From the NCBI RefSeq assembly GCF_900110455.1, contig NZ_FOIS01000002.1:620001-684000 (forward strand): a DNA stretch of 64,000 nucleotides, in the 5' to 3' direction. Below the pieces are notes generated by a model, which saw only the letters and a program-made list of their open reading frames with translations, made no database searches and was not told where the DNA came from. Origin of the DNA: Natrinema salifodinae (GTDB taxonomy: Archaea; Halobacteriota; Halobacteria; Halobacteriales; Natrialbaceae). Below, piece after piece: positions 32,430-41,258 of the stretch. Position numbers and translations under genes: made by a program. Positions within the stretch are counted from its first letter, which is position 1, and each line of letters starts with the position of its first letter.

Positions 32430-32534
32430 GGCTACGTTCCTAACTGGTGCTGAATCTGTTTAATCATTAATCTCACCAGTACGAGACTATGATATTCTCG
32501 ACCGCTATCACTCGCTCGAGAGTCCCATCAAAAC

Positions 32535-32858
32535 ATGGGTGCAGACAACCCGCCACCGACCAACGAAAAGCCTATCGATGAGGTCTACCACGACCGAAAT
32601 CTCCTCGCGATCGCCTTTGCGAGAGCGATCCGACTCACCTGGGACCCGAACACTGCGGGCTGGTACTGGCACGACGAGTGGCCGGTCGTCTGTGTCGATA
32701 TCCCGACTGGCCAGAAATCGTGGCACGTCACGCCCGACCTCAAGGATGTCCTCGAGCGCTCACCACTCGACGAGAGCGAACCGACCGGCGGCTACGATGG
32801 CCACTCGCGGACGCTCAAGAACTGCCGGCTTGCCCGCTATATCACCCGATCCTACTGA
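32535..32858 (+). CDS. Island protein, 107 aa, unknown
   Basis: The protein has 107 residues with aromatic-rich GWYWHDEWPVVCVDIPTGQ and a C-terminal TLKNCRLARYITRSY. It has a compact alpha/beta look and no known catalytic motif. It overlaps the next gene (TGATG), and similar short proteins are usual beside zinc-finger genes on haloarchaeal viruses and plasmids. GC content is closer to the chromosome than the array region. Confidence 0.65.
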   Translation: MGADNPPPTNEKPIDEVYHDRNLLAIAFARAIRLTWDPNTAGWYWHDEWPVVCVDIPTGQKSWHVTPDLKDVLERSPLDESEPTGGYDGHSRTLKNCRLARYITRSY

Positions 32859-33613
32859 TGACGGAGCGGATCGAGTTCGGATCGAAAGCGGCGGCCGACA
32901 GTTTCCGCGACGAGTACGCGGACCACCTCTGCAGTGACGACGACCGACGGCTCAAGACCGTCGCGATCTCCTCGAGCGCTCCCGACCACGTCCTCGAAAC
33001 GGCGACGATCGAGGCCGCGGCCGGACGATCCGAACGTGGCGGCCGCGGCGGCCAGGCCGAGATGACCGATCACGAACGCGAGTCGATCGACTTCTCTCGA
33101 ACCTCGGTGCCCCACGCCAGGAGCGTGAAGGGACTGATGATCGAGCAGGGCGTCGACGACTGGCTCGCGTACTACGACCACACACTCAGCGTCGACGAAC
33201 ACCGCGAAGTGGCAAAGCGAGCGACTCGCGACGAACGCGGTGACCGTCTCGACGCCGACACCAACGTCGACGATCGTCTCGCCGACCTCGAGGGTGCACA
33301 GGGCGAGCAGTGCGGCCACGCTCGCGACCACTGCGAGGACGGCGAAGACGAGGCCTGCGAGTTTCTCGTCGAGGCGTGCGGCTTCGATGAAGACGACGTC
33401 GAGGCACTCGTCGCCGAAGCCCAGGCAGACGACCCGCCAGGCGAACTGTACGGCGCAAAGAACCTCCTCTGGCGACGCTACCAGATCGCCGTTGCGGAGG
33501 CAAAGGAGGCCGCGGCGGCGATCAACGAGATGAACGACCTTCTCGGGGAGTCAGCGACGGCGTTCCGCGAGCTGGGCGATCGCAAACTGACGAAAGACGA
33601 CATCGACTGGTAA
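32858..33613 (+). CDS. Island protein, 251 aa, acidic helical, unknown
   Basis: The protein starts MTERIEFGSKAAADSFRDEY, chosen by the TGATG overlap with the previous gene. It is acidic and helical. A His/Cys patch (EQCGHARDHCEDGEDEACEFLVEACG, in parts) may bind metal, and the C-terminal helix EAKEAAAAINEMNDLLGESA looks like a coiled coil. No family is recognised with certainty. The following gene starts 4 bp after its stop, so the three genes 32535-33992 likely form a unit. Confidence 0.65.
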   Translation: MTERIEFGSKAAADSFRDEYADHLCSDDDRRLKTVAISSSAPDHVLETATIEAAAGRSERGGRGGQAEMTDHERESIDFSRTSVPHARSVKGLMIEQGVDDWLAYYDHTLSVDEHREVAKRATRDERGDRLDADTNVDDRLADLEGAQGEQCGHARDHCEDGEDEACEFLVEACGFDEDDVEALVAEAQADDPPGELYGAKNLLWRRYQIAVAEAKEAAAAINEMNDLLGESATAFRELGDRKLTKDDIDW

Positions 33614-33617
33614 CCAC

Positions 33618-33992
33618 ATGACCTACTTCTGCCCCGTTGAGGGGTGCGACAAGCACGCAGACGAATGGAGCGATGAGCAACCGCCCTTTGCCTCGAGGGA
33701 GGCGGTCAGGAGCCACATCAATGCGAAGAGTGGCGACGACCACCAGCGAGCAAGGGACCAAGGGGCCTGGAAGGCGGCCCCGACCAGCAGCGAAGGCGCA
33801 GACGGCGGCGAGGTCGAGAGCAGCGACGAGCAGCAGCCCAAAGCAACCGAGAGCAGCAACGACCAGCAAACCGAGCAGACAGAAAGCGGCGACGAAGGGG
33901 GTGACAGCAGCCCCTCGAGCAACGACACGACTACAAGAGCAGCGACAAGCCGGATCTTGATCGCCAGTACCCAAGTTCAAGCAGAACGGTGA
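33618..33992 (+). CDS. Zinc-finger protein of the island, 124 aa
   Basis: The first 45 residues hold a C2H2-like finger: YFCPVEGCDKHADEWSDEQP, then a helix FASREAVRSHINAKSGDDH that supplies two His. The rest is a Ser/Glu/Asp/Gln-rich tail. Near the end another frame (around 33920-34070) reads a more protein-like KSSDKPDLDRQYP, so a frameshift in the tail is possible. C2H2-type single fingers are a hallmark of haloarchaeal mobile elements. Confidence 0.65.
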   Translation: MTYFCPVEGCDKHADEWSDEQPPFASREAVRSHINAKSGDDHQRARDQGAWKAAPTSSEGADGGEVESSDEQQPKATESSNDQQTEQTESGDEGGDSSPSSNDTTTRAATSRILIASTQVQAER

Positions 33993-34087
33993 GACCGACC
34001 GCAGGGGCGCTGTCGAATTACTCAGTAATAGGTTCAACACCTCGCCAGCGGGAAGGGAGGACTCGCTAAAAATTGGATGGGCGACGG

Positions 34088-34765
34088 TTATTCGATCTCG
34101 ATCGACCACTCGCCGTCAGATTTGATCTCTACGTAGCCGATCTCTTCGTACTCGAACTGAGACGGGTTGGTGATGCTGCCTTCGTTGAACACGAATTGGC
34201 GGGAATCACCCGTCGACGAGAGGATGTTGACGCTAATACTTTCTCCATCGAAGTCGCCGGATGGCTGGTAGGTGCCGTCGAATTCGAACGGACCGCGGAC
34301 TTCGTTTCCGCTGCCGCTGATGGAGAGCGGCGGACGTTCGCCGCCCGTATCACGCGGCTGCTGGATGGTTACGTCCCAGTCACCATCGGCGACAACGCTG
34401 AGTACGTATGACCCGTCGTCGATATTTCGAGCCGTCTGCCCGGTATACGCTCCCGACGAGTCGGCAAACAGCGTGCCGGATCCGTCTTCGGGGACGAGGC
34501 GGACTCCAAACTCATCCTCGCCCTCGTGCGTAGCGTCGACGATGGTCAGGCCGCCTTCAATGGGGACATCTTCGATAACGTCGTCTCCGCTTCCGGAGAA
34601 TTCTTGATCAGCAGGCTCGTCCACGGGTTCGTCTTCTTCCTCGGCTGTCTCGTCTTCATCGCCATTTGAAGCGTCCTCATCGTCAGCTGCCTCGTTCGAG
34701 CAGCCAGCGAGTGGGATAGTGAAGCCTCCCAGTGCGACTAATTGCACGACGCGTCTTCGGTTCAT
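34088..34765 (-). CDS. Tat lipoprotein, unknown function
   Basis: The protein has 225 residues from ATG at 34765. MNRRRVVQLVALGGFTIPLAGCS is a twin-arginine lipoprotein signal, with the lipobox Cys near residue 22. A long acidic linker follows (DEDETAEEEDEPVDEP), then a beta-rich domain with two similar halves (GSYVLSVVADGDWDVTIQ and GYVEIKSDGEWSIEIE), typical of cell-surface beta-sandwich modules. The repeat of a W-centred strand suggests internal duplication. It is outside the island proper and monocistronic. Confidence 0.75.
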   Translation of the reverse strand: MNRRRVVQLVALGGFTIPLAGCSNEAADDEDASNGDEDETAEEEDEPVDEPADQEFSGSGDDVIEDVPIEGGLTIVDATHEGEDEFGVRLVPEDGSGTLFADSSGAYTGQTARNIDDGSYVLSVVADGDWDVTIQQPRDTGGERPPLSISGSGNEVRGPFEFDGTYQPSGDFDGESISVNILSSTGDSRQFVFNEGSITNPSQFEYEEIGYVEIKSDGEWSIEIE

Positions 34766-34794
34766 CCGAATACGTTCGTACAATTAGTGTCAAT

Positions 34795-35145
34795 TTAAAA
34801 ATTGAGTGTGGTTACAGGAATTGAAGAAAGTAGTGTATCAGCGATAGCGTACGGGTCGTCTCCGGCCCGAAGAGCGCGATTCACGACCGATAGCGAGACC
34901 GGGATCACCATCAGCAGAACGAGCGCCAGGCCGGCGCGGTCACGCACGTGCTGCGGGGCGTTCGAGTAGTCGTATCGATACTTCGAGCGCGGTACTCTCA
35001 GTCTGGCCACCACGTCGATTGCACGCCGTCCCTGGTCGATCGAGTCGTTTCGAAGGTCGGCTACGAGGTCGACGCAGTAATTCCGGTGGTATAGTGACCG
35101 AGAGATCCATTCAGCGGCCAGCCGACGTTCGGTCGCGACGAGCAC
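34795..35145 (-). CDS. Hypothetical membrane-associated protein (116 aa)
   Basis: GTG start at 35145. A basic N-terminal half (DVVARLRVPRSKYRYDY) is followed by one hydrophobic helix (GLALVLLMVIPVSLSVVNRA) and a short tail. It stands upstream of, and in line with, the lipoprotein gene (29 bp away). No family is recognised, and the coding call rests on open length and a membrane helix, so it is uncertain. Confidence 0.45.
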   Translation of the reverse strand: MLVATERRLAAEWISRSLYHRNYCVDLVADLRNDSIDQGRRAIDVVARLRVPRSKYRYDYSNAPQHVRDRAGLALVLLMVIPVSLSVVNRALRAGDDPYAIADTLLSSIPVTTLNF

Positions 35146-35244
35146 ACAATTTCGAGAGCGCTCCCTATATACGTTCTATCTCGTGTACGCATTCGACAAT
35201 CACGCATAGGCTTTTCTATGCTGCCAAAATTCGTTCGGATAGAA

Positions 35245-37167
35245 ATGGCCGGTAGCGATATCCTGAGACGGAAATATTTGAAATTAGCCGCGGTCAGCGG
35301 CGGCTCCGCGGCCGTCGCAGGCTGCGGGGGTTTTTTCGAAGATTCGACGGACGGGCCGGAGACGAACGCTGAACCGTCCGCGGGCGAGATCCCCGAACTA
35401 CGGATGGAGACCGCCGACTTCGCATCCGTGCGCCAGTTCGACAACGAGAACTACGCGCAGCTACACGCCTCTCGGAAGCGACGGGCGATCGAGATCCTTC
35501 TGACGGACCCGGCGGTTAACGACCTCGTTAGCGACTGGATCGCGAGCTTCGAGGCGTACGAGGTCATGACAAACCACTTGGAGACGATCAGCCTGCAGGG
35601 GCCGACCTCGCTGTCCATCGAGGAACGGGGCTTCCCCGACGGTGACACGGCCGAATTCGAGATCACGGCGGAAAATCGGCAAACCGTCTACGGATTGATC
35701 GACCGCCACCGCGACGAAATCGTCGCTCTCGAAATCACCGAGCCCCAAGACGTTGGCTGGACGAAAACGCAAAACGCCTACGAGATGGCGATCGGACAAC
35801 TGATCCACGAGACCGAGCCGGTCCGAGACGCCTTCGGGGACATGTCCGAGCGAGAGTGGTACCCCTCCTGGAAGGGTTCGGGCGGAGGATTTACCGGTCT
35901 CGGCCAGGCGGACCTGCGCCACGGCAACGGAGCGACCACGGTGATGTACGTAAAAGACGACGGGGCGGTTCGGATCATCAACGCGTTCGTCGACGGCTCC
36001 GATCCGGAGAATCCGGAGATCATCTCCGTGTCCATCCTCAATAACGCCGTGGAGTATCCGCCCACCGAGATCGCCGAAACGATCGAACCAGCCGCCAATT
36101 CGGTGGTGGACTCCCTCCCGGACGTTCCGCCCGAACACCGCCCCTACTACACGGCGAACGATGGCTATCACCGGATCGAACCGCCAGACGAGTCCTTCGA
36201 TCAGGACGACTGGACCATCGAGTGGGAGCCCGCCAACTATCAGGGCGTGACCCTCTCGGCGTCGTACCGTGACAGCCCGGTCTTCGAAGCGATGAACGCG
36301 CCGATCACGCTCACGGGCTACTACTTGCCGCCGCGAGAGGGGCGGAACACGTTCGACTGGTACTTTCCGGACGGGGACACGGTGTTCAACGGCGATCTCT
36401 TCTTCTGGGACGTTCACGGACGGGCCACCGGCGGACCGGGACTGATCGGAAAGCTCGACTTCCCGGCCCGCGGCGCCACTCCGAGCGGGTTCCAGCTGAA
36501 GAGCCACTTTCACACCGGCGCGGTCGGACGAGGGAGCGTCGATTTTCACACCGGATTCCGTTTCGGTCCCTACAACTACGATATCGCCTACGAGTTCTAC
36601 GAGGACGGCGTCTTCTCTCCGATCTTCCGGCGGACCGGTCCGGGCTACGTCAACCTGTTCGTCCAGAAGATTCGCGAGAACGCCGACACGTACGGGGAAT
36701 CCGGCTCCTACGAGGAGCCTGTCGTCCAACACTACACCGCGACCCAGGCGATCGACGTGACGCCTGGTACCGAGGACGGTGTGGCGGTCGAACTCTTCGA
36801 CGGTGACGAGTGGACGACGCCCGAGGAGGAGTTCTACCTCGAAGCCGAAGCGGGAATGATCGCCCGGTTCAGCAATCCCGACGGGCCGGAGACGGTCGAC
36901 GTGCCCCTCGACGACGACATGGAACTCGTCGTGGTTCGCCGAGACGAGACGGAGATCGGGCCAGGCGAGTATCCTGCCCACCGACGCGAGGACGAGGAGA
37001 CGCCGTCGAGCCTCGCTCATCCGGCGCAGTACGTCGATGGCCAGGCCGTGCAGGGAGAGCGGGTCATCGTCTGGCTGCTCATGGTCGGGGCGACGAGTCA
37101 GGTGCCCCACCCCACGGGGACGGCAAACTTCGTTACGTCGGCACAGCTGACGCTGTCCGGGTACTGA
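35245..37167 (+). CDS. Secreted copper amine oxidase-like protein with altered copper site
   Basis: The protein has 640 residues. A Tat lipoprotein signal (LRRKYLKLAAVSGG, lipobox AGC) is followed by the C-terminal catalytic-like region of copper amine oxidases: PYNYDIAYEFYEDGVF, where Y445 sits at the topaquinone position, and VIVWLLMVGATSQVPHP near the end. H496 lies 51 residues after Y445, as the first HxH ligand does in known enzymes, but the second His is Thr498, and the third-ligand His of the TH.P motif reads Gln. Copper binding is therefore doubtful. Length is about family size. Next gene is 12 bp downstream. Confidence 0.7.
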   Translation: MAGSDILRRKYLKLAAVSGGSAAVAGCGGFFEDSTDGPETNAEPSAGEIPELRMETADFASVRQFDNENYAQLHASRKRRAIEILLTDPAVNDLVSDWIASFEAYEVMTNHLETISLQGPTSLSIEERGFPDGDTAEFEITAENRQTVYGLIDRHRDEIVALEITEPQDVGWTKTQNAYEMAIGQLIHETEPVRDAFGDMSEREWYPSWKGSGGGFTGLGQADLRHGNGATTVMYVKDDGAVRIINAFVDGSDPENPEIISVSILNNAVEYPPTEIAETIEPAANSVVDSLPDVPPEHRPYYTANDGYHRIEPPDESFDQDDWTIEWEPANYQGVTLSASYRDSPVFEAMNAPITLTGYYLPPREGRNTFDWYFPDGDTVFNGDLFFWDVHGRATGGPGLIGKLDFPARGATPSGFQLKSHFHTGAVGRGSVDFHTGFRFGPYNYDIAYEFYEDGVFSPIFRRTGPGYVNLFVQKIRENADTYGESGSYEEPVVQHYTATQAIDVTPGTEDGVAVELFDGDEWTTPEEEFYLEAEAGMIARFSNPDGPETVDVPLDDDMELVVVRRDETEIGPGEYPAHRREDEETPSSLAHPAQYVDGQAVQGERVIVWLLMVGATSQVPHPTGTANFVTSAQLTLSGY

Positions 37168-37179
37168 GAGCGATCGACG

Positions 37180-38487
37180 ATGCCTCCGATCGACGACCGC
37201 GAGAACGCTCGTGTGACGGCGAAACCCTCGCGGAGAGCGTTCCTACGCGCGGCGGTTGCGAGCGGCGGAAGCGCCGCGCTCGCGGCCTGCCTCGACGATG
37301 AATCGTCGCTGGACGCTCCGTCGGGCGTGGCAGAGCCCGCCTCGCTTCCCGACCGACAGCACGCCTGGAACGACGCGTTGCCGAGGGATGGAGACGGAAA
37401 CGTTAGACCGCCCGCCCACCACGTCTTCCTCGGCCTGTCGCTGACGAGCGAACCGGACGCCGCGGCTCGGGAGACCGTGGCAACGGCGCTGCGCGAGGTC
37501 GAGCAGGCCCTCGAGTGGAGCGGGGACGGGGTCCTCTTTACGATCGGCTATACCCCGGCGTACTTCGACCGATTCGACGCGTCGCTCGACGACGCCGTCG
37601 ACCTTCCGGAGCCGGATCCGATCGTCGTCCTCGCCGTCGAAAGCAACGCAACGGTTGATACGAACGACGCGCTGGTACACCTTGCGAGCGACGACGCCGC
37701 CGTGGTGCTCGCCGTCGAAGCGGCCCTGTTCGGCGAGCGTGGCCGGCTCAACGGCCGATCGCTGTCGGCGACGCTCGACGCGGTCTTCGAGCGATCGACC
37801 CGTCGAACCGGCTTCGTCGGTCCGGGCCTTCCGGCCGACCGACAGGACGGTCTCGAGGGAATCCCCGAGGGCGAGCCGGTGCCCGACGCGGCCCCGTTCT
37901 TCATGGGCTTCCGGTCGGGCTTCCGAGAGAGCCAGGCGACCGAAGATCGGGTCACGATTCAGGAGGGACCCTTTGCCGGCGGAGCGACGCAACACTTCGA
38001 GACCCTCGAACTCGACCTTGACGTCTGGTTCGAAGAGAGCGACCACGAGCAGCGCGTCGCACGGCTGTTCAGTCCCGAGCACGCCGAGCGAGGGGCGGTC
38101 GGCGAGTACGGCGAACGCCTCGGGGCCGAAACCGGCGTCGACGCGGTCACCGACGCGATCCACGAACACGCCCGGAAGGACGGCGTCGTGGGGCACGCCC
38201 AAAAACTCGCTCGAGCGCGCGAGGACGGCGAGCCGGTGTTGCTCCGGCGGGACGTCAACACGACCGACGGCGACGCCGCCGGGCTCCACTTTCTCTCCCT
38301 GCAGCGGGAGATCGGTGAGTTCACCCGCGTGAGGGAGGCGATGGTCGGCGAGGAGTTCGGCCGGTACGGGCTCGGGCCGCGCCAAAGTAACGGGATCCTC
38401 CAGTATCTCCGAGTCCGACGGTGGGGAAGCTACCTCGTGCCGCCGCGGGCGCATCGGGCGCTCCCGACGCCCGCCCCCGAGCCGTGA
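37180..38487 (+). CDS. Secreted DyP-type peroxidase-like protein with Ser in the GxxDG motif
   Basis: The protein has 435 residues. The Tat signal is PSRRAFLRAAVASGG with a lipobox ending AAC. The DyP fold is recognised by HHVFLGLSLTS, the C-terminal LLRRDVNTTDGDAAGLHFLS (heme-edge Arg) and GHAQKLARA, which resembles the SHxR proximal-His segment. The hallmark GxxDG catalytic loop reads MGFRSGF, so the catalytic Asp is Ser246. Peroxidase chemistry may be lost or changed. It is 12 bp after the amine oxidase-like gene, so the two probably act together at the cell surface. Confidence 0.75.
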   Translation: MPPIDDRENARVTAKPSRRAFLRAAVASGGSAALAACLDDESSLDAPSGVAEPASLPDRQHAWNDALPRDGDGNVRPPAHHVFLGLSLTSEPDAAARETVATALREVEQALEWSGDGVLFTIGYTPAYFDRFDASLDDAVDLPEPDPIVVLAVESNATVDTNDALVHLASDDAAVVLAVEAALFGERGRLNGRSLSATLDAVFERSTRRTGFVGPGLPADRQDGLEGIPEGEPVPDAAPFFMGFRSGFRESQATEDRVTIQEGPFAGGATQHFETLELDLDVWFEESDHEQRVARLFSPEHAERGAVGEYGERLGAETGVDAVTDAIHEHARKDGVVGHAQKLARAREDGEPVLLRRDVNTTDGDAAGLHFLSLQREIGEFTRVREAMVGEEFGRYGLGPRQSNGILQYLRVRRWGSYLVPPRAHRALPTPAPEP

Positions 38488-38747
38488 GCGGCAGCGGACG
38501 GAATCCTCGCCGAGTCCACCTCGCTACCGAACCGTTTCTGAGGAGCGGACGGCGACCGATTTCGGTCGCGGCGCGACGACGGTCGACGAGCGTCGGAGGG
38601 ACGCTTTCACTTCCGGGACGACCAGTCGAGGATCCCATCCGTCACCACCGCCATCGACGTGGCCCCTGCAATTTGTTCGGTGGAGACCGTTCGTACGGTA
38701 TCGTTAGCTCGCAAACAGCCCCCTGAATTTAACTGTACTTTTGTCGC

Positions 38748-40148
38748 ATGCCCGCCATGACATTCGGCCACATGCCGCTGCAGCTGGGGGGCCTGGCGCC
38801 GGTCGTTTCGCTCGTAATTGGCGTCGCAGCGATCGTGTTTCTCCTGATCGTCCTCGATCTGCCACCGTTCGTCGCGCTCGTCCTCTCGGGGTTTGCCGTC
38901 GGCACCGTCACGCCCGCGATCCCCTTCCCCGAGGTTCCGGGGGAGTACGCCGGCGCGTTCGGCGACGGAATGGCCGGGATCGGGATCCCGATCCTGATGG
39001 CGGCGGTCATCGGAAAGGCGATGATCGAGAGCGGCGCCGCGGACCGGATCGTCCGCGGGTTCACCGCGCTCTTCGGACAGGAGCGAACCGAATTCTCGCT
39101 GTTCGGCAGCAGCTTCGTGATCGCGATCCCGGTGTTCTTCGACAACGTGTTCTACCTGCTCGCGCCGCTCGCGCGAGCGGCCCGCTCCCGGACGGGCGCC
39201 GATTACACGCTGTTCATCGTCGCCGTGGGTGCCGCCGGGGCCGTCACCCACGGGTTCGTCCCGCCGACGCCTGGCCCGCTGCTCGCGGCGAACGAACTCG
39301 ACGCCAACATCGGCACCACGATCGTTATCGGCGTCCTGACCGCCGCCCCGACCGCGATTATCGCCGGCCTAGGCTACGGCTACTGGATCAATCGGCGACT
39401 CAACATTCCCCTTCGCGACGCGATGGGGACCACGGTCGAGGAAGTCCAGGAGAAGGTCGATACCCCGACCAGCGCCCTGCCGGGGTTGTTCGAGTCCCTG
39501 CTCCCGATCCTCCTAGCGGTCCTCCTCGTCGCTTCGAACACCTTCGTCGAAACGTTCGTCGGCGAGGACTCGGCGGCGGCGGCCTTCACCGGCTACGTCG
39601 GCGATCCGAACTTCGCGCTGACGATCGCCGCGCTGTCGGCGGCATACACGTTCTACCGCGTGAGCGAGTTCGGCGACGAGGAGTTCTCCGACGAACTCAC
39701 GGACGCGCTCAAAAGCGGCGGGAACATCGCGGCGATCACCGCCGCCGGCGGCGCGTTCGGCGCGATGCTCGCCGAAGCGGGCGTCGGCGAGTACATCGCG
39801 GGCGGGCTGGAAAACGTCGGGCTGGGGCTGCTCGTGACGGCGTGGGTGATCGCCGCCGGCGTCCGCGTCGTTCAGGGATCGGCGACCGTCGCGATCGTCA
39901 CCACGGCCGGGATTATGGCGCCGTTTACGGGCGAATTGACGGTCAACGCGGCCTACCTCGTCATGGTGATCGGGGCGGGCGCAACCTTCTGTTCGTGGTA
40001 CAACGACAGCGGCTTCTGGATCGTCAAGGAGATCGGCGGACTCACGCAGGCAGAGACGCTCAAAACGTGGACCGTGGCGACGATTCTGATCGGGATCGTC
40101 GGCCTACTCAGCACGCTCGTTCTCTCGACGGTCCTCCCGCTCGCCTGA
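38748..40148 (+). CDS. GntP-family gluconate:H+ symporter-like permease
   Basis: The 466-residue polytopic membrane protein has about 12-14 helices. Family stretches are VIGKAMIESGAADRIVRGF, VIAIPVFFDNVFYLLAPLA, AAGAVTHGFVPPTPGPLLAA and GSATVAIVTTAGIM, all typical of GntP transporters of sugar acids. TTTAA at 38728-38732 is 27 nt before an alternative ATG at 38757 (MTFGHM), so a leaderless start there is possible. No sugar-acid kinase or dehydratase lies next to it, so the substrate (gluconate, glycerate or similar) is open. Confidence 0.88.
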   Translation: MPAMTFGHMPLQLGGLAPVVSLVIGVAAIVFLLIVLDLPPFVALVLSGFAVGTVTPAIPFPEVPGEYAGAFGDGMAGIGIPILMAAVIGKAMIESGAADRIVRGFTALFGQERTEFSLFGSSFVIAIPVFFDNVFYLLAPLARAARSRTGADYTLFIVAVGAAGAVTHGFVPPTPGPLLAANELDANIGTTIVIGVLTAAPTAIIAGLGYGYWINRRLNIPLRDAMGTTVEEVQEKVDTPTSALPGLFESLLPILLAVLLVASNTFVETFVGEDSAAAAFTGYVGDPNFALTIAALSAAYTFYRVSEFGDEEFSDELTDALKSGGNIAAITAAGGAFGAMLAEAGVGEYIAGGLENVGLGLLVTAWVIAAGVRVVQGSATVAIVTTAGIMAPFTGELTVNAAYLVMVIGAGATFCSWYNDSGFWIVKEIGGLTQAETLKTWTVATILIGIVGLLSTLVLSTVLPLA

Positions 40149-40275
40149 GATCGTCCCGGCTCACCTGCTCGCCGCCGTCGATCGCATCGACACTGGCGAT
40201 AGCGCACCGCCGACGACCGGTGACCCGACCTGGATTTGCCCACGTTAGAAGTCGCGAAATTCAACCGACCGGTAC

Positions 40276-40283
40276 TATTTAAT
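40276..40283 (+). promoter_or_regulatory. TATA box of the PRC-barrel gene
   Basis: TATTTAAT is centred 28 nt before the ATG at 40307, supporting a leaderless start there rather than at the upstream in-frame ATGs. Confidence 0.5.
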
Positions 40284-40306
40284 ATCGGTACGTGATGGCC
40301 CGCGAT

Positions 40307-40555
40307 ATGAGCGAGCTGTTAACGCAGAGCCTCGTCGGCAAGTCGATCGTCGGCACCGACGGCACCGTGTTCGGGACGCTGTACAACATCACGATGGACG
40401 TCGAATCCGGTGCGCTCCAGTCCCTCGTCGTCGACCCCGGAAGCCGATTCTCGACGTCGAGCAGCGTCCGGACCGACGACGACGGTCGACTGCGGATCCC
40501 CGTCAATCGGGTCACGACGGTCAACGATCAGATTATCGTCCGTTACCGCGAGTAG
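40307..40555 (+). CDS. PRC-barrel domain protein (82 aa)
   Basis: The protein is a single PRC-barrel: LVGKSIVGTDGTVFGTLYNI, GALQSLVVDPGS, then RIPVNRVTTVNDQIIVRY. PRC-barrels are small beta-barrels found in RNA-processing and photosynthetic reaction-centre proteins; free-standing ones are common in haloarchaea. Start 40307 fits the TATA spacing. Monocistronic; function unknown. Confidence 0.85.
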   Translation: MSELLTQSLVGKSIVGTDGTVFGTLYNITMDVESGALQSLVVDPGSRFSTSSSVRTDDDGRLRIPVNRVTTVNDQIIVRYRE

Positions 40556-40646
40556 GCGCCCGTCGCGCCCGCGAGTTTCGGTCGCCTGGCCGGTCGGCGA
40601 GAGCGAACCCGCGCCGCGATTTTACTGACGCCGACCGTCGACGCGC

Positions 40647-40838
40647 TTACTCGCTGGCCGCGTCTCCAGTCGAATCGCCCTCGGACTCTTCGACGAGTTC
40701 GAAATCGGTCGAGCCGCAGGAGCAGCCCTCCTGACCGATGATTCGGATCTCGCCGTCCGGCCACTGTCGCGCCGCGTAGACGGATCCACAGGCTGTACAC
40801 GCTGCGAGCACTCTCGTGACATCGTCTTTATGTGCCAT
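40647..40838 (-). CDS. Zinc-ribbon small protein (63 aa)
   Basis: MAHKDDVTRVLAACTACGSV opens with a CxxC knuckle, followed after 23 residues by CSCGS, giving one zinc ribbon. A short acidic tail follows. Start 40838 is chosen over an upstream in-frame ATG at 40856. Haloarchaeal proteins of this size often bind nucleic acid or zinc. No partner is evident. Confidence 0.7.
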   Translation of the reverse strand: MAHKDDVTRVLAACTACGSVYAARQWPDGEIRIIGQEGCSCGSTDFELVEESEGDSTGDAASE

Positions 40839-40943
40839 CCCCACCCGAGAAATCACAAAACTCGGGAATGAAACTTTCCACTTGGGAACGGTTCGCGATG
40901 CTCTGACATCGCACGAGAGGAAACAAGACTCCCTGAGAAGGGT

Positions 40944-41123
40944 TCATTCCGGATGAACGATATACCCCCGTGCTTCGAGTTCCTCGAGTACTTCGTCGGG
41001 AACCGCCGCTTCGGGCGCGCTCGTGTCGGCGTACGTGAGTTCGTTGTCGCCGACGACTTCGAACGCGTAGTCGGTTCCCTCGTAATCGACCACGACCCGG
41101 GCGTCCTCGATCGTGAAATCCAT
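40944..41123 (-). CDS. Small conserved-looking protein (59 aa)
   Basis: MDFTIEDARVVVDYEGTDYA is followed by FEVVGDNELTYADTSAPEAA and PDEVLEELEARGYIVHPE. It has the strand-strand-helix look of a tiny alpha/beta domain and typical acidic halophile composition. It is 105 bp upstream of the zinc-ribbon gene on the same strand and may share its transcript. No function is recognised. Confidence 0.65.
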   Translation of the reverse strand: MDFTIEDARVVVDYEGTDYAFEVVGDNELTYADTSAPEAAVPDEVLEELEARGYIVHPE

Positions 41124-41258
41124 CGGAATCGGTCGGGGCTACGCCCACGCGTCGCATAAAATTGGGCCGGGAATGGGCCGGTATCCCGGCCCGCTGTGAG
41201 CCCCCTCTTTTCAGGGGAAAGCCGCCGTCTATTACCCTCTCGTGACGTCGGTTCGGGT

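Larger units (their letters stand above)
19831..33992. mobile_element. Genomic island integrated at tRNA-Ala; right boundary uncertain
   Basis: The left limit is set by the tRNA 3' end followed by an integrase. The content is mobile-type: two tyrosine recombinases, PhiH1-like repressors, small zinc proteins, an IS6-like element, many orphan genes, and clearly lower GC between about 21.7 and 31.5 kb. No copy of the tRNA 3' end (attR) was found near 34 kb, so the right edge is placed after the last plasmid/virus-like gene. IS-mediated deletion may have removed the original end. Confidence 0.65.

Noticed and set aside
33980-34080. GGTTCAACACCTCGCC as the right attachment site of the island
   Set aside because: It shares only GGTTCAA with the tRNA-Ala T-arm; the rest does not match.
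38741-40282. 513-codon Arg-rich frame over the GntP permease gene
   Set aside because: Wrong frame of a clear transporter gene; the composition is that of a GC-rich shadow.
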